Positions 15,096 to 22,245 of a stretch of DNA of 32,286 bases are shown in pieces; position 1 is the stretch's first letter, and each line of letters starts with the position of its first letter. The DNA is taken from NCBI GenBank assembly GCA_023250495.1, contig JAHFAP010000012.1, positions 1 to 32,286 of the forward strand, given 5' to 3'. Source of the DNA: Deltaproteobacteria bacterium (GTDB taxonomy: Bacteria; Desulfobacterota; Binatia; UBA9968). The position numbers and the translations under genes are program-made. The notes under the pieces are model-generated. The model was given only the letters and a program-made list of their open reading frames with translations, did no database searches and had not been told where the DNA came from.

Positions 15096-15887
15096 TTTTC
15101 CGGTCCGACGCCCAGGATCCTCGGCCACCGGGGCGCCGCGGGAGAGGCGCCGGAAAACACGCTGGTCTCCTTTCAGCGGGCACTCGCTGACGGAGCCGGC
15201 TTCATCGAGTTGGATGTCCGCGGCAGCGCCGACGGTAAGGTGGTCATCATCCATGACGCCACCGTGGGGAGGACCACCAACGGCCGCGGCCGAGTGAGCC
15301 GGCTGAGTCTCAGGGAGCTTAAGCGACTCGACGCCGGCTATTGGTTTACCAGCGATGGGGGCGCAACCTATCCCTATCGCGGGCAGCGGGTCGAGATTCC
15401 AACTCTGGCCGAGCTACTCTCTATCCTTCCGCAAATCAGGGCTATTATCGAGATCAAGCAGTGGCGGCCGCCGATAGTAAAAAAGGTGATCGAGGCGGTA
15501 TGCCGGGCAGGCAAAGAACGCGACGTCCTCCTGGCTACTGAGAAGAACCGAATCATGAGGGAAATCCGCGCGGAGATCAGCGACAACGATCCGCCCATCG
15601 CCACGGGATTTTCCTACGGAGAGGTGGCAAGCTTCATGGCGTGGCTCGCAGGAAATCGGCGGGAGGTGTATCGACCGCCGGGCCAGGCGATGCAGTTGCC
15701 GTGTGAATTCGCCGGCATGACGCTGGTCAGCGGGCAGACGCTCGAAGCAGCGCACAAGCTGGGAGTCGAACTGTTTGTCTGGACCATTAACGACCCGGCG
15801 GAGATGGAGCGGCTGCTGAGACTGGGAGTGGACGGGATCATCACCGACTATCCGGGCCGCTTGCGCGCCCTGGTCGCCGGAAGGTAA
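15063..15887 (+). CDS. Glycerophosphodiester phosphodiesterase family protein
   Basis: This TIM-barrel enzyme of about 274 aa hydrolyses glycerophosphodiesters to an alcohol and glycerol 3-phosphate. Catalytic and metal residues are visible: His22-Arg23 (LGHRGAAGEAPENT), Glu31, Glu49 and Asp51 (FIELDVR), and His64 (VVIIHDATVGRTTNG). The C terminus has VFVWTIN-like ELFVWTINDPAEM and GVDGIITDYPGRL, also typical. No signal peptide is seen, so it is probably cytoplasmic. The start is uncertain: the GTG at 15063 lies within a low-complexity CCCTTCAAC tract, and the first about 15 residues may not be translated or may be newly gained. Confidence 0.92.
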   Translation: MIPSTLKLSNFFSGPTPRILGHRGAAGEAPENTLVSFQRALADGAGFIELDVRGSADGKVVIIHDATVGRTTNGRGRVSRLSLRELKRLDAGYWFTSDGGATYPYRGQRVEIPTLAELLSILPQIRAIIEIKQWRPPIVKKVIEAVCRAGKERDVLLATEKNRIMREIRAEISDNDPPIATGFSYGEVASFMAWLAGNRREVYRPPGQAMQLPCEFAGMTLVSGQTLEAAHKLGVELFVWTINDPAEMERLLRLGVDGIITDYPGRLRALVAGR

Positions 15888-15931
15888 AATAAATCTTTTC
15901 TCTGCGGATGAAACAGGTAAAATAGTCTGCC

Positions 15932-17164
15932 ATGGCTCCGATAGTAACGTCGGGAGGGGCGGCGCTCAATAAAAGGCAGACGATCATCATCCTGCAATGG
16001 CTGGTGACCATCGTCTCCTCCTATCTCATGCTTTTCAGCAAAGGAGAGGTCGTTGGACACCCCTGGTCTTACAGCCTGGTCCTCCTCTTTCTGATCAGCG
16101 CGCTGGTTTTGTACCGCCTTCCTGCCGCGCTCTTTCAGCATCGCCATTTCGACTCGATCCTGCTTGTCGCTGATACCGTTCTCATCTCGGCTGCGATCTA
16201 CCAGAATCGCGGCGGGCCCTGGGATCTGTTCCTCCTCTACTTTTTTGTTCTCTTTCTTGCGGCGGTCGGCGAGAGCCAGCTCAGGCTCGTGCTGGGATTT
16301 GTCGTCATCAGCCTGGTTTATCTCGGCTTCCTGCTCCACGAGGGCAAGGGGTTGGCTGAGATCGGCACCGATTTCCTTGTCCGCATCGCCTTCCTCTTCG
16401 GGGTCTCGGTCCTCTACGGCTATCTTTCAGAAAACGCCAGAAAAGAAAAAATCCGGGCGGAGACTGCCGTGCAGCATGAGAGGCTCAAGATGGATTTGGT
16501 TGCGGCGCTGGCCCATGACATCAAAAACCCCCTCGGCATTATCATGTCGTACGCGGAGCTTATCATGGACCAGATTACCGGGCGGAGCGAAGAGAAAAGC
16601 AAACTCGATATCCTGGGGCGCATTCAAGAGAACGCCCAGAGAATCGTCAATTTGGTCACCGGTTTTCTCGAGGCCAGCAAGGCCGAGGCGGGCAAGCTCG
16701 AAATCGCCCACAGGCCGGTGTTGGTCAACAACCTACTCAAGGAGGTCGCGCGCCAGCAGCAATCTGACCTGGCGAAAAAAGGGCTCATGCTGGAGTTTAA
16801 CCTGGATGAGAAGCTGCCGGAGCTCCTCGGCGACGAGACCCAGCTCGAACGGGTCTTCTGGAACCTGATCGGCAACGCGATCAAGTTCACTCCGGCAGGT
16901 GGCAAGATCCTGGTCAGCTCGAGGCGCGTTGACGGCCATGTCTGCGTGAGCATTCGCGATACGGGGATAGGCATCCCGCGCGACGAGGTGTCGCTGCTCT
17001 TCTCGCAGTTCAGGCGCTTGAAGGGGTCGGCCGGGATCGAAGGGACGGGCCTCGGCCTATTCATCGTCAAGACGATTGTCGAGGCCCACAAGGGCACAGT
17101 CCAAGTCGAGAGTGTGGACGGGCAAGGATCCACTTTCACCGTCCGTGTTCCCATCCGCATTTAG
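15932..17164 (+). CDS. Membrane sensor histidine kinase (orphan)
   Basis: This 410-aa kinase has about six N-terminal hydrophobic helices (20-165) without a large periplasmic loop, then a short coiled linker (ARKEKIRAETAVQHER). A HisKA dimerisation domain follows with the phospho-acceptor His195 in AALAHDIKNPLG, then a complete ATPase domain: N box NLIGNAIKFT (Asn315), G1 box DTGIGIP (343-349), and G2 box GTGLGL near 372. The sensing part may detect a membrane-embedded signal. No response regulator gene is next to it, so its partner is elsewhere. The HEAT-repeat gene follows 16 bp downstream and may be cotranscribed. Confidence 0.94.
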   Translation: MAPIVTSGGAALNKRQTIIILQWLVTIVSSYLMLFSKGEVVGHPWSYSLVLLFLISALVLYRLPAALFQHRHFDSILLVADTVLISAAIYQNRGGPWDLFLLYFFVLFLAAVGESQLRLVLGFVVISLVYLGFLLHEGKGLAEIGTDFLVRIAFLFGVSVLYGYLSENARKEKIRAETAVQHERLKMDLVAALAHDIKNPLGIIMSYAELIMDQITGRSEEKSKLDILGRIQENAQRIVNLVTGFLEASKAEAGKLEIAHRPVLVNNLLKEVARQQQSDLAKKGLMLEFNLDEKLPELLGDETQLERVFWNLIGNAIKFTPAGGKILVSSRRVDGHVCVSIRDTGIGIPRDEVSLLFSQFRRLKGSAGIEGTGLGLFIVKTIVEAHKGTVQVESVDGQGSTFTVRVPIRI

Positions 17165-17180
17165 TCTCCGTCCCAGACTG

Positions 17181-17909
17181 ATGGACAAAGAGCCGGAAAA
17201 AATCGCCTCGCTGATCAAGTCTCTGAATCATCCCGATAAGAAGGTGATCCGCAAGGCCGTTGACGCGCTGATCTCCATTGCCGCCCGCATGCCGTTGCTG
17301 GCCGACAAACTCAACGAGCTCTTGAACGACACTCCAGCAGAAAAGCGTTGGCCCATTGCTTATGTGTTAGCTCATATCTCGTGCGCTTCACTCTCATCCC
17401 TCAAGATCCTGACAGAAACGCTGGGCAACAGCGATCCAGACATCCGCTGGGCCGTGGCCCTGCTGCTGGTCCGCCTGGCAAAACAATCCAATCCCGGCGT
17501 TGCTGCGCACCTGGTTGACCTTCTCAAGTCCGGGCGGCCGACGCAGAGACGGATGGCAGTTTACTGCTTGCGCGACATCGGCGCGCAAGACACCTCCTCC
17601 CGCCAGGCGCTGCTCGATGCGTTACATGATCCCGACCCATTGGTCCGCGTCGCCGCAGTGACGAGTCTCAAGGCCCGCCCCGAGATTGGCGCAAGCGCGT
17701 TGGATCACCTGCTGCGATTCGTTCTGGCGGATCCGGATTCGCGCGTGCGCGCCAGCGCCGCCCTCGCCCTCGCACACTTGGGCGCGCCCACCGACCCAGT
17801 CCGTCGGGCGTTGAGGGACGCCAGCGAGAGCGCAGACACGCGGCTCAGCAAGGCGGCGCGCGCCGCGCTGGCCTTATTAGAAAAAAAAGGGCCCACCCTA
17901 CCTGAATAG
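17181..17909 (+). CDS. HEAT-repeat protein
   Basis: This 242-aa all-helical solenoid is built from about six HEAT/PBS-lyase-like repeats. Recurring signatures are DPDIRWAVALLLVRLA, RRMAVYCLRDIGA, DPDPLVRVAAVTSL and DPDSRVRASAALALAHLGA. Such proteins are protein-binding scaffolds; no catalytic residue is apparent. The ATG at 17181 begins MDKEPEKIASLIKSLN immediately after the kinase gene, and longer alternatives would overlap the kinase. The last codons (EKKGPTLPE) lie inside the hairpin and T tract of a terminator serving the opposite strand, an unusual sharing of sequence. A link to the kinase signalling pathway is plausible from position only. Confidence 0.88.
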   Translation: MDKEPEKIASLIKSLNHPDKKVIRKAVDALISIAARMPLLADKLNELLNDTPAEKRWPIAYVLAHISCASLSSLKILTETLGNSDPDIRWAVALLLVRLAKQSNPGVAAHLVDLLKSGRPTQRRMAVYCLRDIGAQDTSSRQALLDALHDPDPLVRVAAVTSLKARPEIGASALDHLLRFVLADPDSRVRASAALALAHLGAPTDPVRRALRDASESADTRLSKAARAALALLEKKGPTLPE

Positions 17910-17923
17910 TGGAGGGCGGGCCC
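17881..17923 (-). terminator. Rho-independent terminator on the minus strand
   Basis: Read on the minus strand, GGGCCCGCCCT (17923-17913) and AGGGTGGGCCC (17899-17889) form an 11-bp stem with one mismatch and a 13-nt loop, followed at once by eight T (17888-17881). It is the strongest terminator in the window. It ends the short unit that begins near 18054 and overlaps the 3' end of the convergent HEAT-repeat gene. Confidence 0.88.
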
Positions 17924-17987
17924 TCGGTGGACTGAGGGGATTGACAGGCCCTAAGCCTGAACCCCCGTCAGAGATTCAGCTCAGAGC

Positions 17988-18032
17988 CTAAGTCTCAGCC
18001 ACCTCGCAGTCACTACATTTGTCATCAATCAT
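17988..18032 (-). CDS. Predicted 14-aa peptide with a Cys-x-x-Cys motif, in its own transcription unit
   Basis: The frame encodes MIDDKCSDCEVAET. It has an exceptionally good ribosome site: AAAGGAGGTGG with GGAGG at 18044-18040, 7 nt before the ATG. It sits in a compact unit with a consensus-like promoter (18089-18061), a leader of about 22 nt, the frame, a possible GGGG...CCCC hairpin, and a strong terminator (17923-17881), for a transcript of about 170 nt. The peptide is acidic with cysteines at 6 and 9, and could bind a metal or be modified. I do not recognise it. The alternative is a small RNA whose Shine-Dalgarno-like sequence serves another purpose. Confidence 0.5.
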   Translation of the reverse strand: MIDDKCSDCEVAET

Positions 18033-18060
18033 TGGACCACCTCCTTTCCCTGCTGGCGCT

Positions 18061-18089
18061 AGTTTACGGAAGCGGTTCCTTCATGTCAA
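18061..18089 (-). promoter_or_regulatory. Promoter of the short transcript
   Basis: A perfect TTGACA (18089-18084) is followed after exactly 17 bp by TAAACT (18066-18061, 4 of 6). The spacer contains the dyad GGAA-N4-TTCC, a possible operator. The predicted start is near 18054, just ahead of the ribosome site. Confidence 0.65.
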
Positions 18090-18121
18090 TCAAAAATTCC
18101 TGAGTTTACAGCGGTAGCGAA

Positions 18122-18183
18122 GAATTTTGAGTTTTGAATTATTAATTTTGAATTTCTGAAACTCAAAATTCAGAACTCAACAT
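18122..18183. repeat. AT-rich inverted repeat downstream of pgeF (copy 2)
   Basis: GAATTTTGAGTTT (18122-18134) and AAACTCAAAATTC (18159-18171) form a perfect 13-bp stem with a 24-nt AT-rich loop. It shares the exact 19-mer GAATTTTGAGTTTTGAATT with the tatC-linked copy, and its other end (AATGTTGA next to the pgeF TAA, read on the minus strand) matches the bases after the tatC stop. It separates pgeF from the promoter of the short transcript and may act as a 3' end structure for pgeF. Confidence 0.75.
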
Positions 18184-18951
18184 TTAAGGAAGACCGATAA
18201 AGCTCAACTGGCGGCCGGTTTCCTTTTTATCCCGGCGATACGAAAAGAAGTCCTCCGCCGCGCAGCGCGTGCAAGGGCCGATCTTGAAGATCTGCTCCGG
18301 CGGGAGACCGGCATCTTGGAGCAGTAAACGATTGAACTCTCCTAGGTCGAGGAACTGCCTGCCAGCTCTCGACTGCAGGCACTTCTCAGCCAGGCTCCCC
18401 CACCTCTGAACCAATGGGCCTGAAACATCAGCGCCGATCTCATAGCAGCAGGGGCCGATCGCCGGACCCAAAGCCGCTTCGATCAAGCTGGGAGTCACCT
18501 CGTATCGATCCTTGAGATGACGGATCATCTTGGCGGCGATGCCGGCCAAACTGCCCCGCCACCCTGCATGCGCAACCGCGGCCACCTCGCGCCCACGAAC
18601 GGAAAAGAGAATCGGCACGCAGTCGGCCGTGAGCACCCCGAGAAACAGCCCCTTCTCCTCCGTAATCATCCCGTCGGCCGCGCCCGCCTCTTTGAGGCGG
18701 TTGTCTTTGACCTCGATGATGCGCTCGCCGTGCACCTGCTTCATGGTGACGATCCTGAGATCATGCGCGCCCACGGCCTTCTTCACGTCGCAGCAATTGT
18801 CCTTGACCGCCTGCGGGTCGTCTCCGACCCTGAAGGAGAGATTGAGGCTCGCATAAGCCCCCGTGCTCTTACCGCCGCGCCTGCCCAGAAACCCGTGCAG
18901 CAGCCCGTCTCGCTTCTCCCACTGCGGCGCCTTGAGGCAAAGCATCTCCAT
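18184..18951 (-). CDS. pgeF: Polyphenol oxidase / purine nucleoside phosphorylase family protein (YfiH/PgeF)
   Basis: This protein of about 255 aa belongs to the Cu-oxidase_4 family, once called multicopper laccases. Members act on purine nucleosides or correct peptidoglycan precursors made with serine. The zinc ligands are visible: the His in KQVHGERI, the Cys in LTADCVPIL and the His in VAHAGWRGS. GPAIGPCCYEIGADV and FFSYRRDKKETGRQLSFIGL are further family marks. I chose the ATG at 18951 because it gives the usual length and because a plausible promoter (18987-18959) ends about 8 bp upstream; an ATG at 18987 would lie within that promoter. It is a single-gene unit. Confidence 0.92.
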   Translation of the reverse strand: MEMLCLKAPQWEKRDGLLHGFLGRRGGKSTGAYASLNLSFRVGDDPQAVKDNCCDVKKAVGAHDLRIVTMKQVHGERIIEVKDNRLKEAGAADGMITEEKGLFLGVLTADCVPILFSVRGREVAAVAHAGWRGSLAGIAAKMIRHLKDRYEVTPSLIEAALGPAIGPCCYEIGADVSGPLVQRWGSLAEKCLQSRAGRQFLDLGEFNRLLLQDAGLPPEQIFKIGPCTRCAAEDFFSYRRDKKETGRQLSFIGLP

Positions 18952-18958
18952 ACGCCCA

Positions 18959-18987
18959 ATTATTATGGCTCGTGGGCTTAGTTGCAA
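18959..18987 (-). promoter_or_regulatory. Possible promoter of pgeF
   Basis: TTGCAA (18987-18982, 4 of 6) and AATAAT (18964-18959, 5 of 6) are 17 bp apart on the minus strand. The start would fall at about 18952, nearly on the ATG at 18951, implying a leaderless transcript like that predicted for pdaD. Confidence 0.4.
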
Positions 18988-19146
18988 GTTGTTTTAGGCT
19001 CAACTCGTTCAGATACATGTGAGAAAGATTCGAGCTAAAAGGGATGGGTTCTAAGGAGCACCAGGGCCCCTTCGCCTTTCCCGCAATCAAAACATAGCCG
19101 GCCCGATCTCGCGACTCTATGGAAAAGCCTCCATCCTTTTCAGCAT

Positions 19147-19186
19147 AGTAACTTTTCGATTACGGAAGGGTATGAAAAAGGTTACT
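19147..19186. promoter_or_regulatory. Dyad resembling an upstream activator site
   Basis: AGTAACTTTTC (19147-19157) and GAAAAAGGTTACT (19174-19186) are inverted copies; the right arm has two extra bases. Its centre lies about 117 bp upstream of the -24 element, within the usual 80-200 bp range for enhancer-binding activators of sigma-54 promoters. The role is inferred from symmetry and distance. Confidence 0.45.
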
Positions 19187-19282
19187 CACTCTTCACCCAT
19201 CTAAAGATCCGGCAGAACCCACAACAAAATTTCCTCTGTAAATTCGGCGTGTTACCAAGCCGGCGGCGATTTTTTTAAGACC

Positions 19283-19296
19283 GGCACGTGCCTTGC
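19283..19296 (+). promoter_or_regulatory. Sigma-54 (-24/-12) promoter of the biosynthetic cluster
   Basis: The sequence GGCACGTGCCTTGC matches the RpoN consensus TGGCACG-N4-TTGCW at all but the first T. GG and GC are spaced exactly 12 bp apart. A T run lies just upstream. The predicted start is near 19308, about 50 nt before the first gene at 19358. GGCACGTGCC is also a perfect 10-bp palindrome, so a repressor site is an alternative reading. Confidence 0.6.
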
Positions 19297-19357
19297 TTCC
19301 CAATTCACATCAAGGCCGAGCGACAAAACAAAGAGCCGCATGGAAAGGAGAAATTTT

Positions 19358-19534
19358 ATGGAGACAGAAGAAGCTTTTGAGACCACGTTGGGGGATTTGG
19401 TTGTGGCCCTGACTGAAGAAACCTCCCAGTACGTTCATGACGAGAAAGAAGTTAACAAAGTGGTCGCCTTCAGGCTCACGCACCTTTTGAACCCCGCAGG
19501 CGCCGCTTCGAGACGCTGGCAGTACTGGCAGTAA
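19358..19534 (+). CDS. Small 58-aa protein at the head of the cluster (unknown function)
   Basis: The protein begins METEEAFETTLGDLVVALTE and ends SRRWQYWQ. It is acidic and helical in its first 45 residues, then turns Arg- and Trp-rich at the C terminus (NPAGAASRRWQYWQ). There is no signal peptide, membrane helix or cysteine. The start is set by AAAGGAG (19344-19350), 7 nt before the ATG at 19358. The acyl ligase gene begins 1 bp after its stop without its own ribosome site, so translation is probably coupled. As the first gene behind the sigma-54-type promoter it might be a small regulator, a chaperone or a substrate of the pathway. I do not recognise the family. Confidence 0.72.
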   Translation: METEEAFETTLGDLVVALTEETSQYVHDEKEVNKVVAFRLTHLLNPAGAASRRWQYWQ

Positions 19535-19535
19535 A

Positions 19536-21152
19536 ATGATTTCCCTCGAATCTTCGTTCATCAGGACTGCCAAGCGGCGTTGGTTTTCGTTCTGCATGGC
19601 CGACTCTACCGGGAAGGAGTTGACCTATGGGAGAGCGCTCGTAGGTAGCCTGTTGCTGTCCCGGCTGATTCGCAGACACTGCGCGGAAGAGTCCGTGGTT
19701 GGAGTGATGCTCCCCGCGTCCGTAGCCGGAGCGCTGGCCAATATCGCCCTTCTCATTGCAGGGAAGATTCCCGTCAATCTCAACTTCACCGCGGGACGTG
19801 AGGCGCTGGCCTCCGCCGTTCGGCAGTGCGGCATACGGAAGATTCTCACCTCGCGAGCATTTCTGGCCAAGGCGAAAATCGATCCGATAGAGGGGACGTT
19901 ATTCCTCGAAGACATGATAAGGGAGACGAATTCTTTGCGCAAAGCCGTGACAGTCCTGCTCGCTTTTTTGCTGCCCCCACGCCTGCTCCAGAGTTTCTAC
20001 TGCAATCCGAAGCGAGAGCCCGATGCCCTGGCCGCGATCATCTTCTCCAGCGGGACCACAACGACACCCAAGGGCGTGATGCTCAGCCATCATAACATTC
20101 TATCCAACATTGAAGGTCTCACGCAGCTCTTTCGGCTCAGCCGGCGCGACCGGATGATGGCGGCGCTGCCGTTTTTCCACGCCCTCGGATTTACCTGCAA
20201 CCTCTGGTTTCCTCTCCTCTCCGGCATCGGCGTCGCCTACCACTCCAACCCCAAAGACGCCGGCGCCATCGGCGCGATGGTGCTGAAATACCAAGCCACG
20301 ATTCTCATCAGCGCGCCTTCCTTTTATGCGCTCTATACCCAAGGATGCTCACGCCGGGAATTTGCTTCATTACGATACGCCATCGCCGGAGGCGAGAAGT
20401 TACGCGAGCCGATAGCGAAGGGTTTTAGAGAAAAGTTCGGGCGCGCGCTTTTGGAGGGCTACGGCTGCACGGAGATGGGGCCGGTGGTGTCGGTGAACGT
20501 CCCTGGCGGCGGCCAATGCAGCGGGCGTGGGATCGGATGCAAACCCGGCACCGTGGGCCGTCCTCTTCCAGGCGTGGTCGTAGAAGTCGTCGATCCCGGC
20601 AGTTGGAAACCAGTGCCCTGCGGCAAAGAAGGTCTCCTGCTGGTTAACGGGCCCAGCCGGATGCTGGGTTACGTGGGCGTCCCGCAAAAGAGCCAAAAAG
20701 TCATCCGAGACGGCTGGTATGTAACCGGAGATATCGCCTCCGTCGATGAAGACGGCTTTATCCGCATCACGGACCGCGCCTCCCGCTTCAGCAAGATCGG
20801 CGGTGAAATGGTCCCGCACATCAAAGTGGAGGAAACCATCCGCGCCATTCTCGATGAGGGAGACTGCGTGGTGACGGGGGTTGTCGATAAACACAAGGGA
20901 GAACGGCTGGTGGCGTTCTATACGGCGGACGAAATCTCAGTGGCACACTTGTGGGAACGGCTGTGCGAGGCAAGCCTGCCCAAATTGTGGATTCCCAGAA
21001 GAGAGGACCTCTATCCGATCGACGCCCTTCCAACTCTGGCGACGGGAAAGCCCGACCTGACAAGACTCAAATCCCTTGCCCTGGAAAGGCAATCGCACAC
21101 GCAACATGAACACATCCATCGACAGGCTGACAGCGCGCGATGCGCGGCGTGA
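19536..21152 (+). CDS. Acyl-CoA synthetase / acyl-[ACP] ligase (AMP-forming)
   Basis: This 538-aa ANL-superfamily enzyme would activate a carboxylic acid, probably a fatty acid, as acyl-AMP and pass it to CoA or a carrier protein. Motifs: the phosphate loop IIFSSGTTTTPKGVMLSHHN (168-187), the A5-type YGCTEMGP, the A7/A8 hinge region GWYVTGDIASVDEDGFIRITDR, and the catalytic lysine in LPTLATGKPDL near the C terminus. Overall it resembles the ligase half of Aas (acyl-ACP synthetase), without the PlsC acyltransferase half. The last 47 bp overlap the next gene. In this cluster it is the natural candidate for loading an acyl chain onto one of the two carrier proteins. Confidence 0.93.
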   Translation: MISLESSFIRTAKRRWFSFCMADSTGKELTYGRALVGSLLLSRLIRRHCAEESVVGVMLPASVAGALANIALLIAGKIPVNLNFTAGREALASAVRQCGIRKILTSRAFLAKAKIDPIEGTLFLEDMIRETNSLRKAVTVLLAFLLPPRLLQSFYCNPKREPDALAAIIFSSGTTTTPKGVMLSHHNILSNIEGLTQLFRLSRRDRMMAALPFFHALGFTCNLWFPLLSGIGVAYHSNPKDAGAIGAMVLKYQATILISAPSFYALYTQGCSRREFASLRYAIAGGEKLREPIAKGFREKFGRALLEGYGCTEMGPVVSVNVPGGGQCSGRGIGCKPGTVGRPLPGVVVEVVDPGSWKPVPCGKEGLLLVNGPSRMLGYVGVPQKSQKVIRDGWYVTGDIASVDEDGFIRITDRASRFSKIGGEMVPHIKVEETIRAILDEGDCVVTGVVDKHKGERLVAFYTADEISVAHLWERLCEASLPKLWIPRREDLYPIDALPTLATGKPDLTRLKSLALERQSHTQHEHIHRQADSARCAA

Positions 21153-22245
21153 TCGGCTCTACTTCGCCCAAGTGCGCGAGGATCCGGCGTTGGAGATCCG
21201 CGCGTTAAGGCCGACAGGCGCCGACACGATCGTCGTCGTGAGCTCCGGCGGCTGCACCGCCCTCTCGCTCCTGGCCGCCGGCGCGGGGCGCGTTTTCGCC
21301 GTGGATCTCAACGCCACGCAAAATCACCTGGTGGAGCTGAAGGCTCGAGCCGTGGCCCGCTTATCGCCTGGTGAGGCGGTTCGTTTCCTCGGCGGTGCAT
21401 GGGCACGGGCGAGCGACCGGACTGAGATCTATCTTCGCCTGCGCGCCGAACTCTCGCGCGCCGCGCAAGCTTACTGGAACACCCATCTGAGAGCGATTCG
21501 GCGCGGGGTGATTGACGCCGGGGTCACTGAAAGCTTGATTGCCCGGATCGTGCGCGCGATCCGCCTGGCCGTCCACGCTCCCTCGCGCATCGCGCGATTG
21601 CTCGCTTGTCGCGGCCTTGAGGAACAGCGCGAGTTCTACGCCCGCGAGTGGAATAGCCGGCGCTGGCGCGCCCTGTTTTCGATCCTGCTGAACCGCGCGG
21701 TCTTCAATCGAACCTACAACCCCGCTTTCTTTCGGCATGTGGGGAATATCGACTTCGCCCGGCATTTTTACCGGCTCGCGGAACACACGCTGACCGAACT
21801 CCCGGTCCGAAATAACTATTTTCTCCACCAGATGCTCACCGGCTTCTACCCTACCGGTGCGCCCGATGGGCTGCCCCTGTACCTGAGCGAGGCGGGAGCG
21901 GGTCGGATCTCCTCGACGCGCGACCGGCTTACCCTCGTGGACGGCAGCTATGAGAACTTTCTTCGCAGCCGTCCCGCTCGGAGCGTGAGCGGCTTCGCCC
22001 TTTCCAACATCTGTGAATGGCTTTCTCCCGACGAGATCGATGCGCTGTTTGGCGAGATTGCGCGCACCGCAGCGCCGGGCGCTCGGCTATGCTTTCGTAA
22101 CTTCGTCGGTTGGACCGAAGTCCCGGCGCGATGGCGCAAAGTCATTGTGGAAGATCCTGAGCAGGGCGCAGCTCTGATCCGGACCGACCGGAGCATGATG
22201 CAGAGCCGCCTCGCGGTCTGCGCCGTTGAAGGAGAGCTTTCATGA
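21106..22245 (+). CDS. BtaA-like (DUF3419) SAM 3-amino-3-carboxypropyl transferase
   Basis: This 379-aa protein is related to BtaA, which moves the 3-amino-3-carboxypropyl group of S-adenosylmethionine onto diacylglycerol in betaine-lipid synthesis. Seen: LYFAQVREDPALE (19-30), a SAM-binding segment VVVSSGGCTALSLLAAG followed by GRVFAVDLNATQNHLVELK (43-79), FLHQMLTGFYP, and LSNICEWLS near the C terminus. No BtaB N-methyltransferase is next to it, so a betaine lipid is unlikely to be the end product. The ATG at 21106 is preferred; an upstream in-frame ATG at 21076 only adds residues unlike the family. It overlaps the GNAT gene by 4 bp (ATGA). Confidence 0.85.
   Translation: MNTSIDRLTARDARRDRLYFAQVREDPALEIRALRPTGADTIVVVSSGGCTALSLLAAGAGRVFAVDLNATQNHLVELKARAVARLSPGEAVRFLGGAWARASDRTEIYLRLRAELSRAAQAYWNTHLRAIRRGVIDAGVTESLIARIVRAIRLAVHAPSRIARLLACRGLEEQREFYAREWNSRRWRALFSILLNRAVFNRTYNPAFFRHVGNIDFARHFYRLAEHTLTELPVRNNYFLHQMLTGFYPTGAPDGLPLYLSEAGAGRISSTRDRLTLVDGSYENFLRSRPARSVSGFALSNICEWLSPDEIDALFGEIARTAAPGARLCFRNFVGWTEVPARWRKVIVEDPEQGAALIRTDRSMMQSRLAVCAVEGELS

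Larger units (their letters stand above)
17881..18054 (-). ncRNA. Predicted short transcript of about 170 nt (small RNA or mini-mRNA)
   Basis: The limits are inferred from the promoter at 18089-18061 and the terminator at 17923-17881. Between the 14-aa frame and the terminator, the RNA can fold a hairpin with GGGG/CCCC and AGGC/GCCT arms (about 17938-17963). Whether the product is the peptide, the RNA or both cannot be decided from sequence alone. Confidence 0.5.
18988..19357. other. 370-bp gene-free regulatory region ahead of the biosynthetic cluster
   Basis: No credible gene lies here. Contents from left to right: about 120 bp with nothing recognisable; an 11-bp stem with a bulge (CTATG-GAAAAG, 19117-19127, against CTTTTC-ag-CATAG, 19136-19148); an inverted repeat AGTAAC...GTTACT (19147-19186); an AT-rich stretch with a T run (19270-19276); a sigma-54-type promoter (19283-19296); and a leader of about 50 nt ending in AAAGGAG (19344-19350). 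The layout resembles an activator-dependent control region. Confidence 0.55.

Noticed and set aside
15882..15924. The 10-mer AGGTAAAATA occurs twice between the phosphodiesterase and kinase genes.
   Set aside because: The first copy overlaps the stop codon and no symmetry or phasing supports a binding site; two 10-mers this close in AT-rich DNA can arise by local duplication.
17988..18032. The 14-aa peptide as a precursor for the radical SAM enzyme at 23381.
   Set aside because: The two are on opposite strands and 5 kb apart with separate promoters; there is no sequence evidence for a link, so only the peptide unit itself is reported.
21106..22245. The cluster as a betaine-lipid (DGTS) operon.
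   Set aside because: A BtaA-like gene is present, but BtaB is absent in the window, and the carrier proteins, aaRS-like ligase and diiron enzymes are not part of betaine-lipid synthesis.
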